Source: an uncultured Synergistia bacterium (GTDB lineage Bacteria > Eremiobacterota > SpSt-956 > JAKJGF01). From it: a DNA stretch of 11,461 nt. The translations under genes were made by a program, and so were the position numbers. Shown piece after piece: positions 1 to 6,716 of this stretch (within the stretch, counting starts at the first letter, position 1; the number at the start of each line of letters is the position of its first letter). The notes under the pieces were generated by a model. That model was not told the DNA's origin and did no database searches. It worked only from the letters and a program-made list of their open reading frames with translations. Location of the stretch: positions 1 through 11,461 of the forward strand of contig CALARM010001117.1 in assembly GCA_937888925.1 (NCBI GenBank), in the 5' to 3' direction.

Positions 1-103
1 TTTCTTTAAATGGATGAATACGCCATCTATGTAATAGTGCAGATTATTGCCAGTATCTGGCTGGTTAAAATAATACACATGAGAGTTTTTCAGGAGGTAT
101 TTT

Positions 104-2083
104 ATGTCTGTAAAATATGTTATATTATTTATACTATTAATATTATCAGCAGGTATATATACAGTTTCAGGACAGGCTGAAATGGCAGTTGCTTCAGAAA
201 CACCATTTTTAACTTCATTTCCTTCTATTACTCCTTCCCCTTTAGATAATGCTTCTGTTCCGCCTGAAGCCAGTAAAATTCCTTCTCTTCCTTCTCTTAC
301 CCCCGTAACAGATAAAACTTCTGTACCGGAAGGTAATCCTGCTCCGCCTGAAGCCAGTAAAATTTCTTCTTTCCCTTCTCTTACTCCCGTAATAGATAAA
401 ATTTCTGTACCGGAAGCCAGTCCTGCTGCAGTTGTACCTGCTGGTAATTCATTGCCTTCTGCCACTCCTGAATCTGTATCAGTTACGGATGTGAAAAGCA
501 CTGTGTACAAAAAGAAAAATGTTCCTGTTATTCTTTATGAAAAAGAGCTTTTTTCTGTAAATACAGCTATGGGGCCTTATTCTCCTGAGGAAAGAGTGAG
601 TATTATATTAAATAGATTGCAAAAAATTTCAGATGACAGGTCTTTCAATCCGGAAGAGATTAAAGTAGAGATAAAGGACGGTTATCCCTGTATTATATAT
701 AAAGATATAGTAATAATGACTCTGAGCCAGGAAGACAGGAAATATGAAGGCCTTTCTGACAGAGAAGTAGCAGATAAATATGCTCAGAAAATAAGAAATA
801 CTCTGAAAAGTTACAAAGAAGAACGCAGCTTTAAGACTATTATTTACGGTATTATTTATTCCCTTATTACAACACTGATTTTTGCATTCCTTTTAATAAT
901 TCTGGATAGATTACTTGCTTTAATATATAAAAAGATTAATTCCTGGCATGGAAGCCGTATTTCTGATATTAAGATACAGAATCTCGTACTTCTTTCAGGA
1001 GATAAAATTGCAGGGTTTATTATAAAATCGGTAAAAATAATTGCTTTTACGGTAAGATTTATAATTTGCTATATATATCTTTCTCTTGTCTTCAGCTTTT
1101 TTGTCTGGACAAAGGATCTGGGGAAAAAACTATTGACCTATGTTCTTTCGGGAATTTACATTATATGGATAAAATTTTTATTTTATCTTCCTCATCTGTT
1201 TTTCATTCTTGTTGTAGCCTTTATTACCTATTATATAATCAGATTTGTCAGATTTATCTTTTTAGAGTTGGAAAAAGGTACTGTGGAATTTCCGGGTTTT
1301 TATAGGGAATGGGCACAGCCTACTTATATGATTGTTCGTTTTCTTATTATTGCCCTCTCATTGATTATAATATTTCCCTATCTCCCCGGATATGCTTCAC
1401 CTGCTTTTAAAGGTATATCCCTTTTCCTTGGCATCCTCTTTTCTCTCGGCTCCACTGCAGTCGTGTCCAATATGGTGGCAGGCATTATTCTTATATACAT
1501 GAATGCATTCAGGGTTGGAGACAGAGTAAAAATAGGAGATGTTACGGGAGATATAATAGAGAAAACCATTTTTTTAACCCGTATCAGGACGATAAAAAAT
1601 GTGGATATTACCATGCCCAATGCCATGATACTGGGAAGCCATATTACAAATTACAGCACTGCTTCTCAGGAACCGGGGCTAATACTTCATACAACAGTTA
1701 CGATAGGTTATGATGTTCCCTGGAAAGATGTGCATAAACTCCTTATAGAAGCAGCTCTTGCAACAGAAGATATTTTAAAAGAACCTGCACCGTTTGTGTT
1801 ACAGACCAGCCTCGATGATTTTTACGTAAGCTATCAGTTGAATGCCTATACAAATAAACCTAACAGTATGGCCAGAATTTACTCGGAGATTCATCAGAAT
1901 ATTCAGGATAAGTTCAATCAAGGAGGAGTGGAAATCATGTCTCCTCATTACAGAGCCATGAGAGACGGCAACCAGACTACTGTTCCTGCCAGTTATCTTC
2001 CTGAGAACTACAATCCTCCTTCCTTTAAGATTTTTCACGAGGGAAAACCTTCTTCGCAGAAGGATGAAAAAAAATGCTTATAG
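104..2083 (+). CDS. MscS-family mechanosensitive channel with repeat-rich N-terminal extension
   Basis: This is a predicted inner-membrane small-conductance mechanosensitive channel that would release solutes on hypo-osmotic shock. The 659 aa are far longer than the core MscS type (about 290 aa). Residues 1-24 look like a signal peptide. Residues about 30-130 are rich in Pro, Ser and Thr and carry 28-aa tandem repeats. Residues 130-240 look like a soluble extracytoplasmic domain. Hydrophobic helices follow at about 245-275, 311-334, 342-385 and 406-428. The pore helix and beta domain are clear: LGSTAVVSNMVAG at 448-460, then FRVGDRVKIGDVTGDI at 469-484 and TMPNAMILGSHITNYS at 503-518, followed by the alpha/beta C-terminal domain to about 615. 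The start is set by AGGAGGT at 92-98, five bases before the ATG. The family call is secure. The function of the N-terminal extension is unknown. Confidence 0.93.
   Translation: MSVKYVILFILLILSAGIYTVSGQAEMAVASETPFLTSFPSITPSPLDNASVPPEASKIPSLPSLTPVTDKTSVPEGNPAPPEASKISSFPSLTPVIDKISVPEASPAAVVPAGNSLPSATPESVSVTDVKSTVYKKKNVPVILYEKELFSVNTAMGPYSPEERVSIILNRLQKISDDRSFNPEEIKVEIKDGYPCIIYKDIVIMTLSQEDRKYEGLSDREVADKYAQKIRNTLKSYKEERSFKTIIYGIIYSLITTLIFAFLLIILDRLLALIYKKINSWHGSRISDIKIQNLVLLSGDKIAGFIIKSVKIIAFTVRFIICYIYLSLVFSFFVWTKDLGKKLLTYVLSGIYIIWIKFLFYLPHLFFILVVAFITYYIIRFVRFIFLELEKGTVEFPGFYREWAQPTYMIVRFLIIALSLIIIFPYLPGYASPAFKGISLFLGILFSLGSTAVVSNMVAGIILIYMNAFRVGDRVKIGDVTGDIIEKTIFLTRIRTIKNVDITMPNAMILGSHITNYSTASQEPGLILHTTVTIGYDVPWKDVHKLLIEAALATEDILKEPAPFVLQTSLDDFYVSYQLNAYTNKPNSMARIYSEIHQNIQDKFNQGGVEIMSPHYRAMRDGNQTTVPASYLPENYNPPSFKIFHEGKPSSQKDEKKCL
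260..427 (+). repeat. Tandem 84-bp repeat (two 28-aa units) inside the first MscS gene
   Basis: Two adjacent 84-bp units encode residues 53-80 and 81-108. Each reads PPEASKI-S-PSLTPV-DK-SVPE followed by a short variable end. Degenerate partial copies flank them: SFPSITPSPLDNASV at residues 38-52 and SLPSATPESVSV at about 117-128. The repeats are in frame and lie in the predicted extracytoplasmic linker, so unit number could change without breaking the gene. Confidence 0.85.
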
Positions 2084-2103
2084 GAGCCAGTCTATTATGG
2101 AAT

Positions 2104-2132
2104 TTGATATTTTCCTCTTTATATGTTATAAT
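2104..2132 (+). promoter_or_regulatory. Sigma70-type promoter with extended -10 for the second MscS gene
   Basis: TTGATA at 2104-2109 and TATAAT at 2127-2132 are separated by 17 bp, and a TG at 2124-2125 makes an extended -10 (TGTTATAAT). It lies about 60 bp upstream of the ATG at 2193, just after the first channel gene ends. The second channel can therefore be transcribed on its own. The match to consensus is close, but AT-rich DNA produces such matches by chance fairly often. Confidence 0.6.
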
Positions 2133-2192
2133 AAAATTAGTTTTTATAAAAACTATATCTATGAATACTAAATATATTCAGTGGTGAAATAA

Positions 2193-3317
2193 ATGGCTAT
2201 TTTAAATAATCTACTGGCAAAATTAGGCAGTGTTGTATTTTATAAATTTATGGGTACTGATTTATTTCGTCTGGTTCTGGCTATAGTGATTTTTACAATT
2301 ATTATGCTTCTCAGAGGTATTTTTAGAAAATTTTTTATTAAAATACTGAATAAAGTAACAGTTAAAATGATTGTTTCTATGGATGATATTATTAAAGAAC
2401 TGAAAACTCCTCTGGAAGTATTATTTATCGGTCTGGCAGTATGGATAGGTTTCTATATTCTCGGACTGGAAAAGGTTTTTGATGCTGTAACCAGGATTGA
2501 GAGAATCTTTATCATATTTATAATTACCTGGGGAATATACAGATCTTTAAATCTTGTCATATGCCTCCTGAAGAAATTAACCGAAGAGACGGAAACAAAG
2601 CTGGATAATTATCTCGTCGTATTTGCCGGAAATACGGTGAAAACCATTGTGATGATAGTAGGACTTGTTATGGTACTTCAGGAACTTGGTTATAATGTAA
2701 CGAGTATTATTGCAGGTCTCGGAATAGGTGGTCTCGCTTTCGCTCTTGCCAGCAAGGATTTTGTTGCCAATATATTCGGATTTTTTACCATATTTATGGA
2801 TAAACCTTTTACAGTAGGAGACTGGATATCCACTCCCGATGTGGAAGGAACTGTTGAAGATATATGGCTTCGCTGTACCAAAGTAAGAACCTTTGAGCAG
2901 GCACTTGTAACCATTCCAAATTCTGTTCTTGCAGCGAAACCCATTGTTAACAGATCGATAATGAGAAAGAGGCTAATTACTTTTAAGCTGGGAATTACCT
3001 ATTCCAGTAAAGCAGGGCAGATTGAGGAACTATGCAGAATGCTCAGGAAAATGCTGGGCAATCACCCTGATATAAATAAAGAAATAATCTATGTCTATTT
3101 TACGGAATTTGCCGATAGCTCTTACAATTTATTTCTTTATTTCTTTACAAATACCACTTTATGGAAAGAATATTTAGATGTTCAGCAAGACATAAATCTC
3201 AAAATTATGAAGATTTTAGAAGAACTTGATATAGAAGTTGCCTTTCCGTCCAGGAGTATTTATATAGAAAATCTTCCTTTAGACGTTAAGACTTTGTATA
3301 AAACCGGCAATACGTAA
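2193..3317 (+). CDS. MscS-family mechanosensitive channel (short form)
   Basis: This is a 374-aa predicted inner-membrane mechanosensitive channel. Hydrophobic helices lie at about 25-42, 74-91, 104-124 and 142-162. The Gly/Ala-rich pore helix follows (IIAGLGIGGLAFALASKDF, 172-190), then NIFGFFTIFMDKPFTVGDWI (193-212). The MscS beta domain signature is VEGTVEDIWLRCTKVRTFEQALVTIPNSVLA (217-247, two parts), and the alpha/beta C-terminal domain runs to about 355. The protein differs from the long channel upstream in length, N-terminus and pore-helix sequence, so the pair is not a recent tandem duplication. Its Shine-Dalgarno (GGTGA near 2183) is weaker than that of the first gene. The family call is strong. 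Conductance class and ion preference cannot be read from the sequence. Confidence 0.93.
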   Translation: MAILNNLLAKLGSVVFYKFMGTDLFRLVLAIVIFTIIMLLRGIFRKFFIKILNKVTVKMIVSMDDIIKELKTPLEVLFIGLAVWIGFYILGLEKVFDAVTRIERIFIIFIITWGIYRSLNLVICLLKKLTEETETKLDNYLVVFAGNTVKTIVMIVGLVMVLQELGYNVTSIIAGLGIGGLAFALASKDFVANIFGFFTIFMDKPFTVGDWISTPDVEGTVEDIWLRCTKVRTFEQALVTIPNSVLAAKPIVNRSIMRKRLITFKLGITYSSKAGQIEELCRMLRKMLGNHPDINKEIIYVYFTEFADSSYNLFLYFFTNTTLWKEYLDVQQDINLKIMKILEELDIEVAFPSRSIYIENLPLDVKTLYKTGNT

Positions 3318-3638
3318 TGAAAATTTTATCATACTATACTTTCATATTTTTTAAATAAAAATTTATCTTAAAATATATTATAACAACTATGTTAACAATC
3401 AAAGAATCTAAAGAAATAAACAATCAATCTAATAATTTGTTCCGGAACAGGAATAGAATTTTGAAAGTTGACTTGAATATGGAACTTTTGAAAAATACTC
3501 TGTACTACAACTTTCCTGAGAGCCTGACTGACTCGTTTAAAACTGAAAATAGAGTAATTATGAGAAGAATAGAGCCATTTAGCATAAAGCTCTTGCAATA
3601 TGCCCATTTCCCAGAGAGAAAAACTGATTATAGAAAGA

Positions 3639-3658
3639 GCAATAAACCTTTTTATTGC
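3639..3658. repeat. Perfect 8-bp hairpin next to the citrate synthase promoter
   Basis: GCAATAAA and TTTATTGC form a perfect 8-bp stem around the 4-base loop CCTT. It has no T-run after it, so it is not a standard terminator. It ends on the possible -35 element (TTGCCA, 3655-3660), so it could be an operator or a control hairpin for citrate synthase. That role is inference. Confidence 0.5.
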
Positions 3659-3686
3659 CATAGTATTAATCATATTATGTTATAAT
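3655..3686 (+). promoter_or_regulatory. Extended -10 promoter for citrate synthase
   Basis: TGTTATAAT at 3678-3686 is a perfect extended -10 (TG, one base, TATAAT). The nearest -35-like hexamer is TTGCCA at 3655-3660, with a long 20-bp spacer. An extended -10 can work with a weak -35. The predicted start of transcription is near 3693, giving a leader of about 34 bases before the ATG at 3727. The same TATGTTATAAT core occurs in the promoter at 2104-2132. Confidence 0.55.
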
Positions 3687-3726
3687 ATTTTTGAGAAAAT
3701 TTTTTATTATAAGGGAGGTATTTAAA

Positions 3727-5013
3727 ATGAGAGAAACTCTTACTGTTACTGATAACAGGACTGGAAAAACATATGAACTGCCTCTGGTACAAAACAGTGC
3801 CGTAAATGCCATTGATCTCAGGAAAATTAAAATAAACGATGGTGATTTTGGCCTTTTGAGTTACGACCCTGCTCTGTTAAATACTGCTACATGCAAAAGC
3901 TCGATTACCTTTATAGACGGGCAGAATAGTATACTTAAATACAGAGGTTACCCTATAGAACAACTGGCAGAGAAGAGCAGTTTTCTTGAAGTATGCTATC
4001 TTCTTATCTATGGAGATTTGCCATCAGGGACACAGTTTGAAGAATTTGAAAAAAGGATTTTGACTCACACCTATGTACATGAAAATATTAAAAAATTCAT
4101 GGATGGTTTTCATTATGATGCCCATCCTATGGGGATACTAGTAGCTACCATATCGGCACTTTCATGTTTCTGGGGCGAGTCGAAAAACGTAAAAGATCCG
4201 GAACAGAATGAAAGGTCTGTTCTCCGCCTCATTGCAAAGGCTCCGACTCTGGCTGCCTTCGCATACAGGCACAGAATGGGTATGCCTTATATATATCCCA
4301 GGAATGATTACGGTTATGTGAAAAATTTCTTTCATATGATGTTTAACATGCCTGACGAGGAATGTAAGGTTCATCCTGTATTGATTAAAGCTCTTGATAA
4401 ACTCTTTATACTTCATGCAGATCATGAACAGAACTGCAGTACAAACGCTATGAGAAGTGTTGGCAGTTCACACTGTGATCCTTTCACTGCAGTGGCAGCT
4501 GCAGTGGCAGCTCTTTACGGGCCTCTCCACGGCGGCGCAAATGAAGCGGTATTAAAGATGCTTGCTCAGATAGGTTCAAAGGATAAAGTGCCTGAATTTA
4601 TAAAAAAAGTGAAAGCAAAAGAAGCTATGTTGATGGGGTTTGGCCACAGGGTATATAAGTCTTATGACCCGCGAGCTGCTATAGTAAAGAAACTTGCTTA
4701 TGAGGTTTTTGAAGTAACAGGTATGAATCCTTTTCTTGAACTTGCACTTGAAGTAGAGCGTATTGCTCTGGAAGATGAGTATTTTGTAAAGAGAGGTCTT
4801 TACCCAAATGTAGATTTCTATACAGGACTTATATATCAGAGCATGAAGTTTCCTTCTGATATATTCACCGTTCTTTTTGCCATAGGACGTATCCCGGGAT
4901 GGTGCTCTCAGTGGCTTGAAATGTTCGGTGACCCAACCCAGAAAATAGTCAGGCCAAGACAGCTTTATACGGGGCATAACCATAGAGATTACGTTCCTCT
5001 TGAAGAGAGATGA
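3727..5013 (+). CDS. gltA: Citrate synthase (type II, 428 aa)
   Basis: Citrate synthase condenses oxaloacetate with acetyl-CoA to citrate, the entry step of the TCA cycle, in the cytoplasm. The 428 aa match the long bacterial (GltA, hexameric type) form. Motifs in order: an N-terminal domain with ITFIDGQNSILKYRGYPIEQL; ILHADHEQNCSTN with His230; GPLHGGANE with catalytic His268; GFGHRVYKSYDPRA with His307; PNVDFYTG with catalytic Asp363; and RPRQLYTG near the C-terminus. All expected catalytic and oxaloacetate-binding residues are present. The frame stays open upstream to a TTG at 3691, but the ATG at 3727 has AGGGAGGT seven bases before it, and the TTG sits almost on the predicted transcription start, so ATG is chosen. 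The gene stands alone with its own promoter. The product could in principle act as a 2-methylcitrate synthase, but no prp genes are nearby. Confidence 0.96.
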   Translation: MRETLTVTDNRTGKTYELPLVQNSAVNAIDLRKIKINDGDFGLLSYDPALLNTATCKSSITFIDGQNSILKYRGYPIEQLAEKSSFLEVCYLLIYGDLPSGTQFEEFEKRILTHTYVHENIKKFMDGFHYDAHPMGILVATISALSCFWGESKNVKDPEQNERSVLRLIAKAPTLAAFAYRHRMGMPYIYPRNDYGYVKNFFHMMFNMPDEECKVHPVLIKALDKLFILHADHEQNCSTNAMRSVGSSHCDPFTAVAAAVAALYGPLHGGANEAVLKMLAQIGSKDKVPEFIKKVKAKEAMLMGFGHRVYKSYDPRAAIVKKLAYEVFEVTGMNPFLELALEVERIALEDEYFVKRGLYPNVDFYTGLIYQSMKFPSDIFTVLFAIGRIPGWCSQWLEMFGDPTQKIVRPRQLYTGHNHRDYVPLEER

Positions 5014-5023
5014 TTTGTAATAT

Positions 5024-5091
5024 CCAGATAATGCTCTGGTTTTCTTACAGGAAATTTTCCGATGTAAGAGAATGATTTCTGAATTATCTGG
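5024..5091. repeat. Nested foldback after citrate synthase
   Basis: An outer stem CCAGATAAT (5024-5032) pairs perfectly with ATTATCTGG (5083-5091). Inside it TCTTACA (5043-5049) pairs with TGTAAGA (5063-5069), continuing into GGAA/TTCC around a 3-base loop with a GA bulge. It starts 11 bases after the citrate synthase stop. It may help end or stabilise that transcript, although no clean U-run follows. It could instead be a palindromic repeat element. Confidence 0.6.
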
Positions 5092-5093
5092 TA

Positions 5094-5200
5094 ACTATAC
5101 TTTTGCAGAATTTTTAAAAACCGTTGTTTTGTAAGGGCATCCCTCGCGGATGCCCTGCAAGGTAGAATAAGGCTTTGTTTAAAAAGTGCAAAAGTATAGT
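5094..5200. mobile_element. 107-bp MITE-like element with 14-bp terminal inverted repeats
   Basis: ACTATACTTTTGCA (5094-5107) is matched by its exact reverse complement at 5187-5200. Inward, TTTTTAAA (5111-5118) pairs with TTTAAAAA (5178-5185). GGTA flanks the element directly on both sides (5090-5093 and 5201-5204), as a 4-bp target-site duplication would. The centre carries a separate GC-rich hairpin, AGGGCATCC/GGATGCCCT with loop CTCGC (5134-5156), unlike the surrounding AT-rich DNA. No transposase is encoded, so it would be non-autonomous. The structure is directly visible. The label MITE is inference from one copy plus a possible half-copy of the arm near 3333. Confidence 0.6.
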
Positions 5201-5269
5201 GGTAATTTTATATAAATTATGTTATATTCTTTATTATTGTAGTTATAGTTTATAATTTAAGGGTATAGG

Positions 5270-5314
5270 AATTTTCATTTTTAATGCCGTAAAATAAGGC
5301 TTTAGGTGAAAATT
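5270..5314. repeat. Imperfect 45-bp hairpin
   Basis: AATTTTCA (5270-5277) pairs with TGAAAATT (5307-5314). Inside, TAATGCC (5282-5288) pairs with GGCTTTA (5298-5304) apart from one T-T mismatch. It is a third foldback in the same intergenic island. Function is unknown. Confidence 0.5.
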
Positions 5315-5380
5315 AAGTAGAAGCTAATTTATCTAAATAATTTAAATGTACAGGGATTTATATGAGAAGCGTAACGCGTA

Positions 5381-5415
5381 GCTCGTAACGCATGACGGGA
5401 GGAACAATTTTTCAT
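5381..5415 (+). repeat. Dispersed 35-bp repeat, copy 1
   Basis: The core GTAACGCATGACGGGAGG, followed by AACA (5385-5406), matches the minus strand at 10196-10217 in 21 of 22 positions. Similarity extends to 35 bases with two small indels. It is clearly more GC-rich than its surroundings. A second CGTAACGC lies just upstream at 5370-5377, giving a short local duplication. Confidence 0.75.
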
Positions 5416-5503
5416 CCTTCGTTGTGACCAATCGGTCATGGCAGTTTTCATTTTTAGTAGTTTTAAATAAATATTTATATAAAAACTATCCGGAGGTATT
5501 ACT

Positions 5504-6082
5504 ATGAAACCTTTAAATATTCTGGTTTTTAGAGATAATGCTGTAGATGTTGAAAAACTCCGGCAAATGCTTTCAGAAGATTACGAAGAACCTTTCTGTC
5601 TGAAAATTGCTGATAATATCAATGAAGGTATACAAATTATATCTCAGGGCGAAATTGATATAATACTTATGGAGCTTACACTATCAAAACCACTGGAACT
5701 TGAGAAGTTTAAGAAAATATATAATACCAATCAGAATATACCTGTAGTCATTCTGACGGGATTGTACGATAAAAATACTGCCATAAAGGCTCTAAGTATA
5801 GGAGCACAGGATTATTTGCCTCCGCAAAATCTGAACAGTGAATTATTATCCCGTACTATAAGATATGCTCTGGAAAGAAATAAAATTCGGATTCAACTCA
5901 GGGAAGCACTGGATAATATAAAAATTTTGAAAGGTCTTTTGCCAATCTGTGTAAAATGTAAGAAAATACATAATGATGAAGGATACTGGCAGAGAATAGA
6001 AGCTTATTTTGAACAGAGATCTGAACTGGAGTTCTCACAGTGCCTCTGTTCCGACTGTCTCAGAGAAGCTCAAAAAAAATGA
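5504..6082 (+). CDS. Degenerate receiver-domain protein with four-cysteine C-terminal tail
   Basis: The 192-aa protein has a CheY-like receiver (about 4-125) and a C-terminal tail (about 143-188), with no DNA-binding domain. The receiver aligns by ILVFRDNAVD, DIILMELTL, PVVILTG and GAQDYLPPQNL. The usual phosphoacceptor Asp is Glu57, the usual conserved Lys (DYLxK) is Pro107, and one of the two N-terminal acidic residues is Arg10; Asp11 and Thr85 remain. Ordinary Asp phosphorylation is therefore unlikely. The tail matches the GLLPIC-x2-C-K ... GYW-x2-IE-x-Y ... C-x2-C module common at the end of bacterial PAS/receiver proteins, with Cys149, Cys152, Cys182 and Cys185 as a likely metal or redox site; the usual His after FS is Gln179. 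CGGAGGT at 5491-5497 sets the start. It is probably a signalling adaptor. Its partner kinase is not in the window. Confidence 0.85.
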   Translation: MKPLNILVFRDNAVDVEKLRQMLSEDYEEPFCLKIADNINEGIQIISQGEIDIILMELTLSKPLELEKFKKIYNTNQNIPVVILTGLYDKNTAIKALSIGAQDYLPPQNLNSELLSRTIRYALERNKIRIQLREALDNIKILKGLLPICVKCKKIHNDEGYWQRIEAYFEQRSELEFSQCLCSDCLREAQKK

Positions 6083-6149
6083 TCGGGAAAGAAATATCTA
6101 ACAGGCATGATCGGAGCGGTCATAACCAGATATAAAAATTAATAAATAT

Positions 6150-6166
6150 TGAAGCATAAGACTTCA
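6150..6166. promoter_or_regulatory. Possible MarR operator upstream of the MarR gene
   Basis: TGAAG and CTTCA form an interrupted palindrome of 17 bp with a 7-base centre, 38 bases before the MarR start. MarR dimers commonly bind palindromes of about this size in their own promoters. A TTGAAG (6149-6154) and an AT-rich CATATAA (6174-6180) could be poor promoter boxes overlapping it. This is a weak, position-based call. Confidence 0.3.
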
Positions 6167-6203
6167 TTATTTTCATATAAACTTAATATTGAAAGGTTGA
6201 TTT

Positions 6204-6716
6204 ATGGAAAATAAATATATAGAAGAAATAAGAAATTTATTTTTAAAGGTTTATCATAAATTTTCATGTCAGACTCAGATATTGAAAAAAAATTATGGTA
6301 TTACCATCCATCAGGCAAATATTATACTTCTTTTGAATAATAAAGATTATATATCTATGACGGAATTGAGTGAAAGAGTTCATCTCAATAAAAGCACCGT
6401 ATCAGGTATAGTATTTCGTATGTTTAAAAAAAGATGGGTCAATGTTGAAAGATTTGAAAATGACAGGAGAAGATTGAAGATCACTCTTACCGAAGAAGGA
6501 AAAGGTCTTGCACAGTGGCTGGAAGTATCACAGGTATGGAATATATTCACTCCTATCAGTAAACTTGAAGAAAAGAAAATAGAGGAACTTCTTGCTTCAT
6601 TGAAAGAACTTGTAGGTTATCTGGACTGGTCACACCCTTCTTCAGAAGAGGTTTTGCTTACAATTGAAGAGCATGGACAGGCTTTTTTTGAAAAGGACAT
6701 AAAAGATAATGTTTAG
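6204..6716 (+). CDS. MarR-family transcriptional regulator
   Basis: A 170-aa winged-helix repressor of the MarR type, expected to act as a dimer and to release DNA on binding a small ligand or on oxidation. The winged helix spans about 30-105: a recognition region at 51-78 (MTELSERVHLNKSTVSGIVF and following) and the typical wing NDRRRLKITLTEEGK at 86-100, with the DxRxxxxxLT-G pattern of the family. Helices at 5-25 and 118-140 would form the dimer interface. Cys22 is the only cysteine, so OhrR-type sensing would have to depend on it. The start follows GAAAGG at 6191-6196. The gene overlaps the next by 8 bases, so the two are very likely co-transcribed and translationally coupled, and this regulator probably controls the unit 6204-10162. 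The ligand is unknown. Confidence 0.92.
   Translation: MENKYIEEIRNLFLKVYHKFSCQTQILKKNYGITIHQANIILLLNNKDYISMTELSERVHLNKSTVSGIVFRMFKKRWVNVERFENDRRRLKITLTEEGKGLAQWLEVSQVWNIFTPISKLEEKKIEELLASLKELVGYLDWSHPSSEEVLLTIEEHGQAFFEKDIKDNV

Larger units (their letters stand above)
3318..3726. other. Gene-free stretch upstream of citrate synthase
   Basis: No convincing gene lies in these 409 bases. Open frames of about 95 codons exist on both strands (3389-3685 plus, 3392-3673 minus), but neither has a ribosome binding site or recognisable protein features, and the plus one runs into the citrate synthase promoter. What can be seen: an AT-rich ATGAAA/TTTCAT inverted repeat followed by a T-rich run (3317-3352) that could be a weak terminator for the channel gene; a perfect 12-bp palindrome TGTTCCGGAACA at 3438-3449; an AGAGC/GCTCT inverted repeat near 3570-3595; and the hairpin and promoter listed separately. 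Confidence 0.6.
5014..5503. other. Gene-free, palindrome-rich intergenic island
   Basis: These 490 bases hold no gene. They contain three foldback structures (5024-5091, 5094-5200, 5270-5314), one copy of a dispersed GC-richer repeat (5381-5415), two copies of the 12-mer TTTTCATTTTTA (5272-5283, 5445-5456), and a small inverted repeat TGACC/GGTCA at 5425-5438. A TATGTTATATT box at 5219-5228 resembles the two stronger extended -10 boxes in the window, but has no convincing -35. The ribosome binding site of the next gene (CGGAGGT, 5491-5497) ends the island. Confidence 0.75.

Noticed and set aside
1..103. End of an upstream gene or a promoter for the first channel
   Set aside because: Only a ten-codon open stretch (2-34) and poor promoter boxes (TTGCCA at 47-52, TAATAC at 71-76) are visible, which is too little to call.
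3333..3355. Possible second MITE arm (ACTATACTTT followed by a T-run and AAA)
   Set aside because: No matching inverted arm is found downstream, and a 10-base match in AT-rich DNA may be chance. It is noted only as support to be tested.
3389..3685. 98-codon open frame on the plus strand before citrate synthase
   Set aside because: It has no ribosome binding site, its composition is what AT-rich noncoding DNA gives, it ends inside the citrate synthase -10 box, and a similar open frame exists on the opposite strand. A real small gene cannot be fully excluded.
3691..3726. Upstream TTG start that would add 12 residues to citrate synthase
   Set aside because: The ATG at 3727 has a strong AGGGAGGT at ideal spacing and matches family N-termini. 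The TTG sits at the predicted transcription start.
4576..4983. 135-codon minus-strand open frame within citrate synthase
   Set aside because: It lies entirely antisense to a gene with clear catalytic motifs and shows no protein features of its own.
6108..6122. TGATCG/CGGTCA inverted repeat after the receiver gene as a terminator
   Set aside because: The stem is only six pairs with a wobble and a 3-base loop, and no T-run follows.
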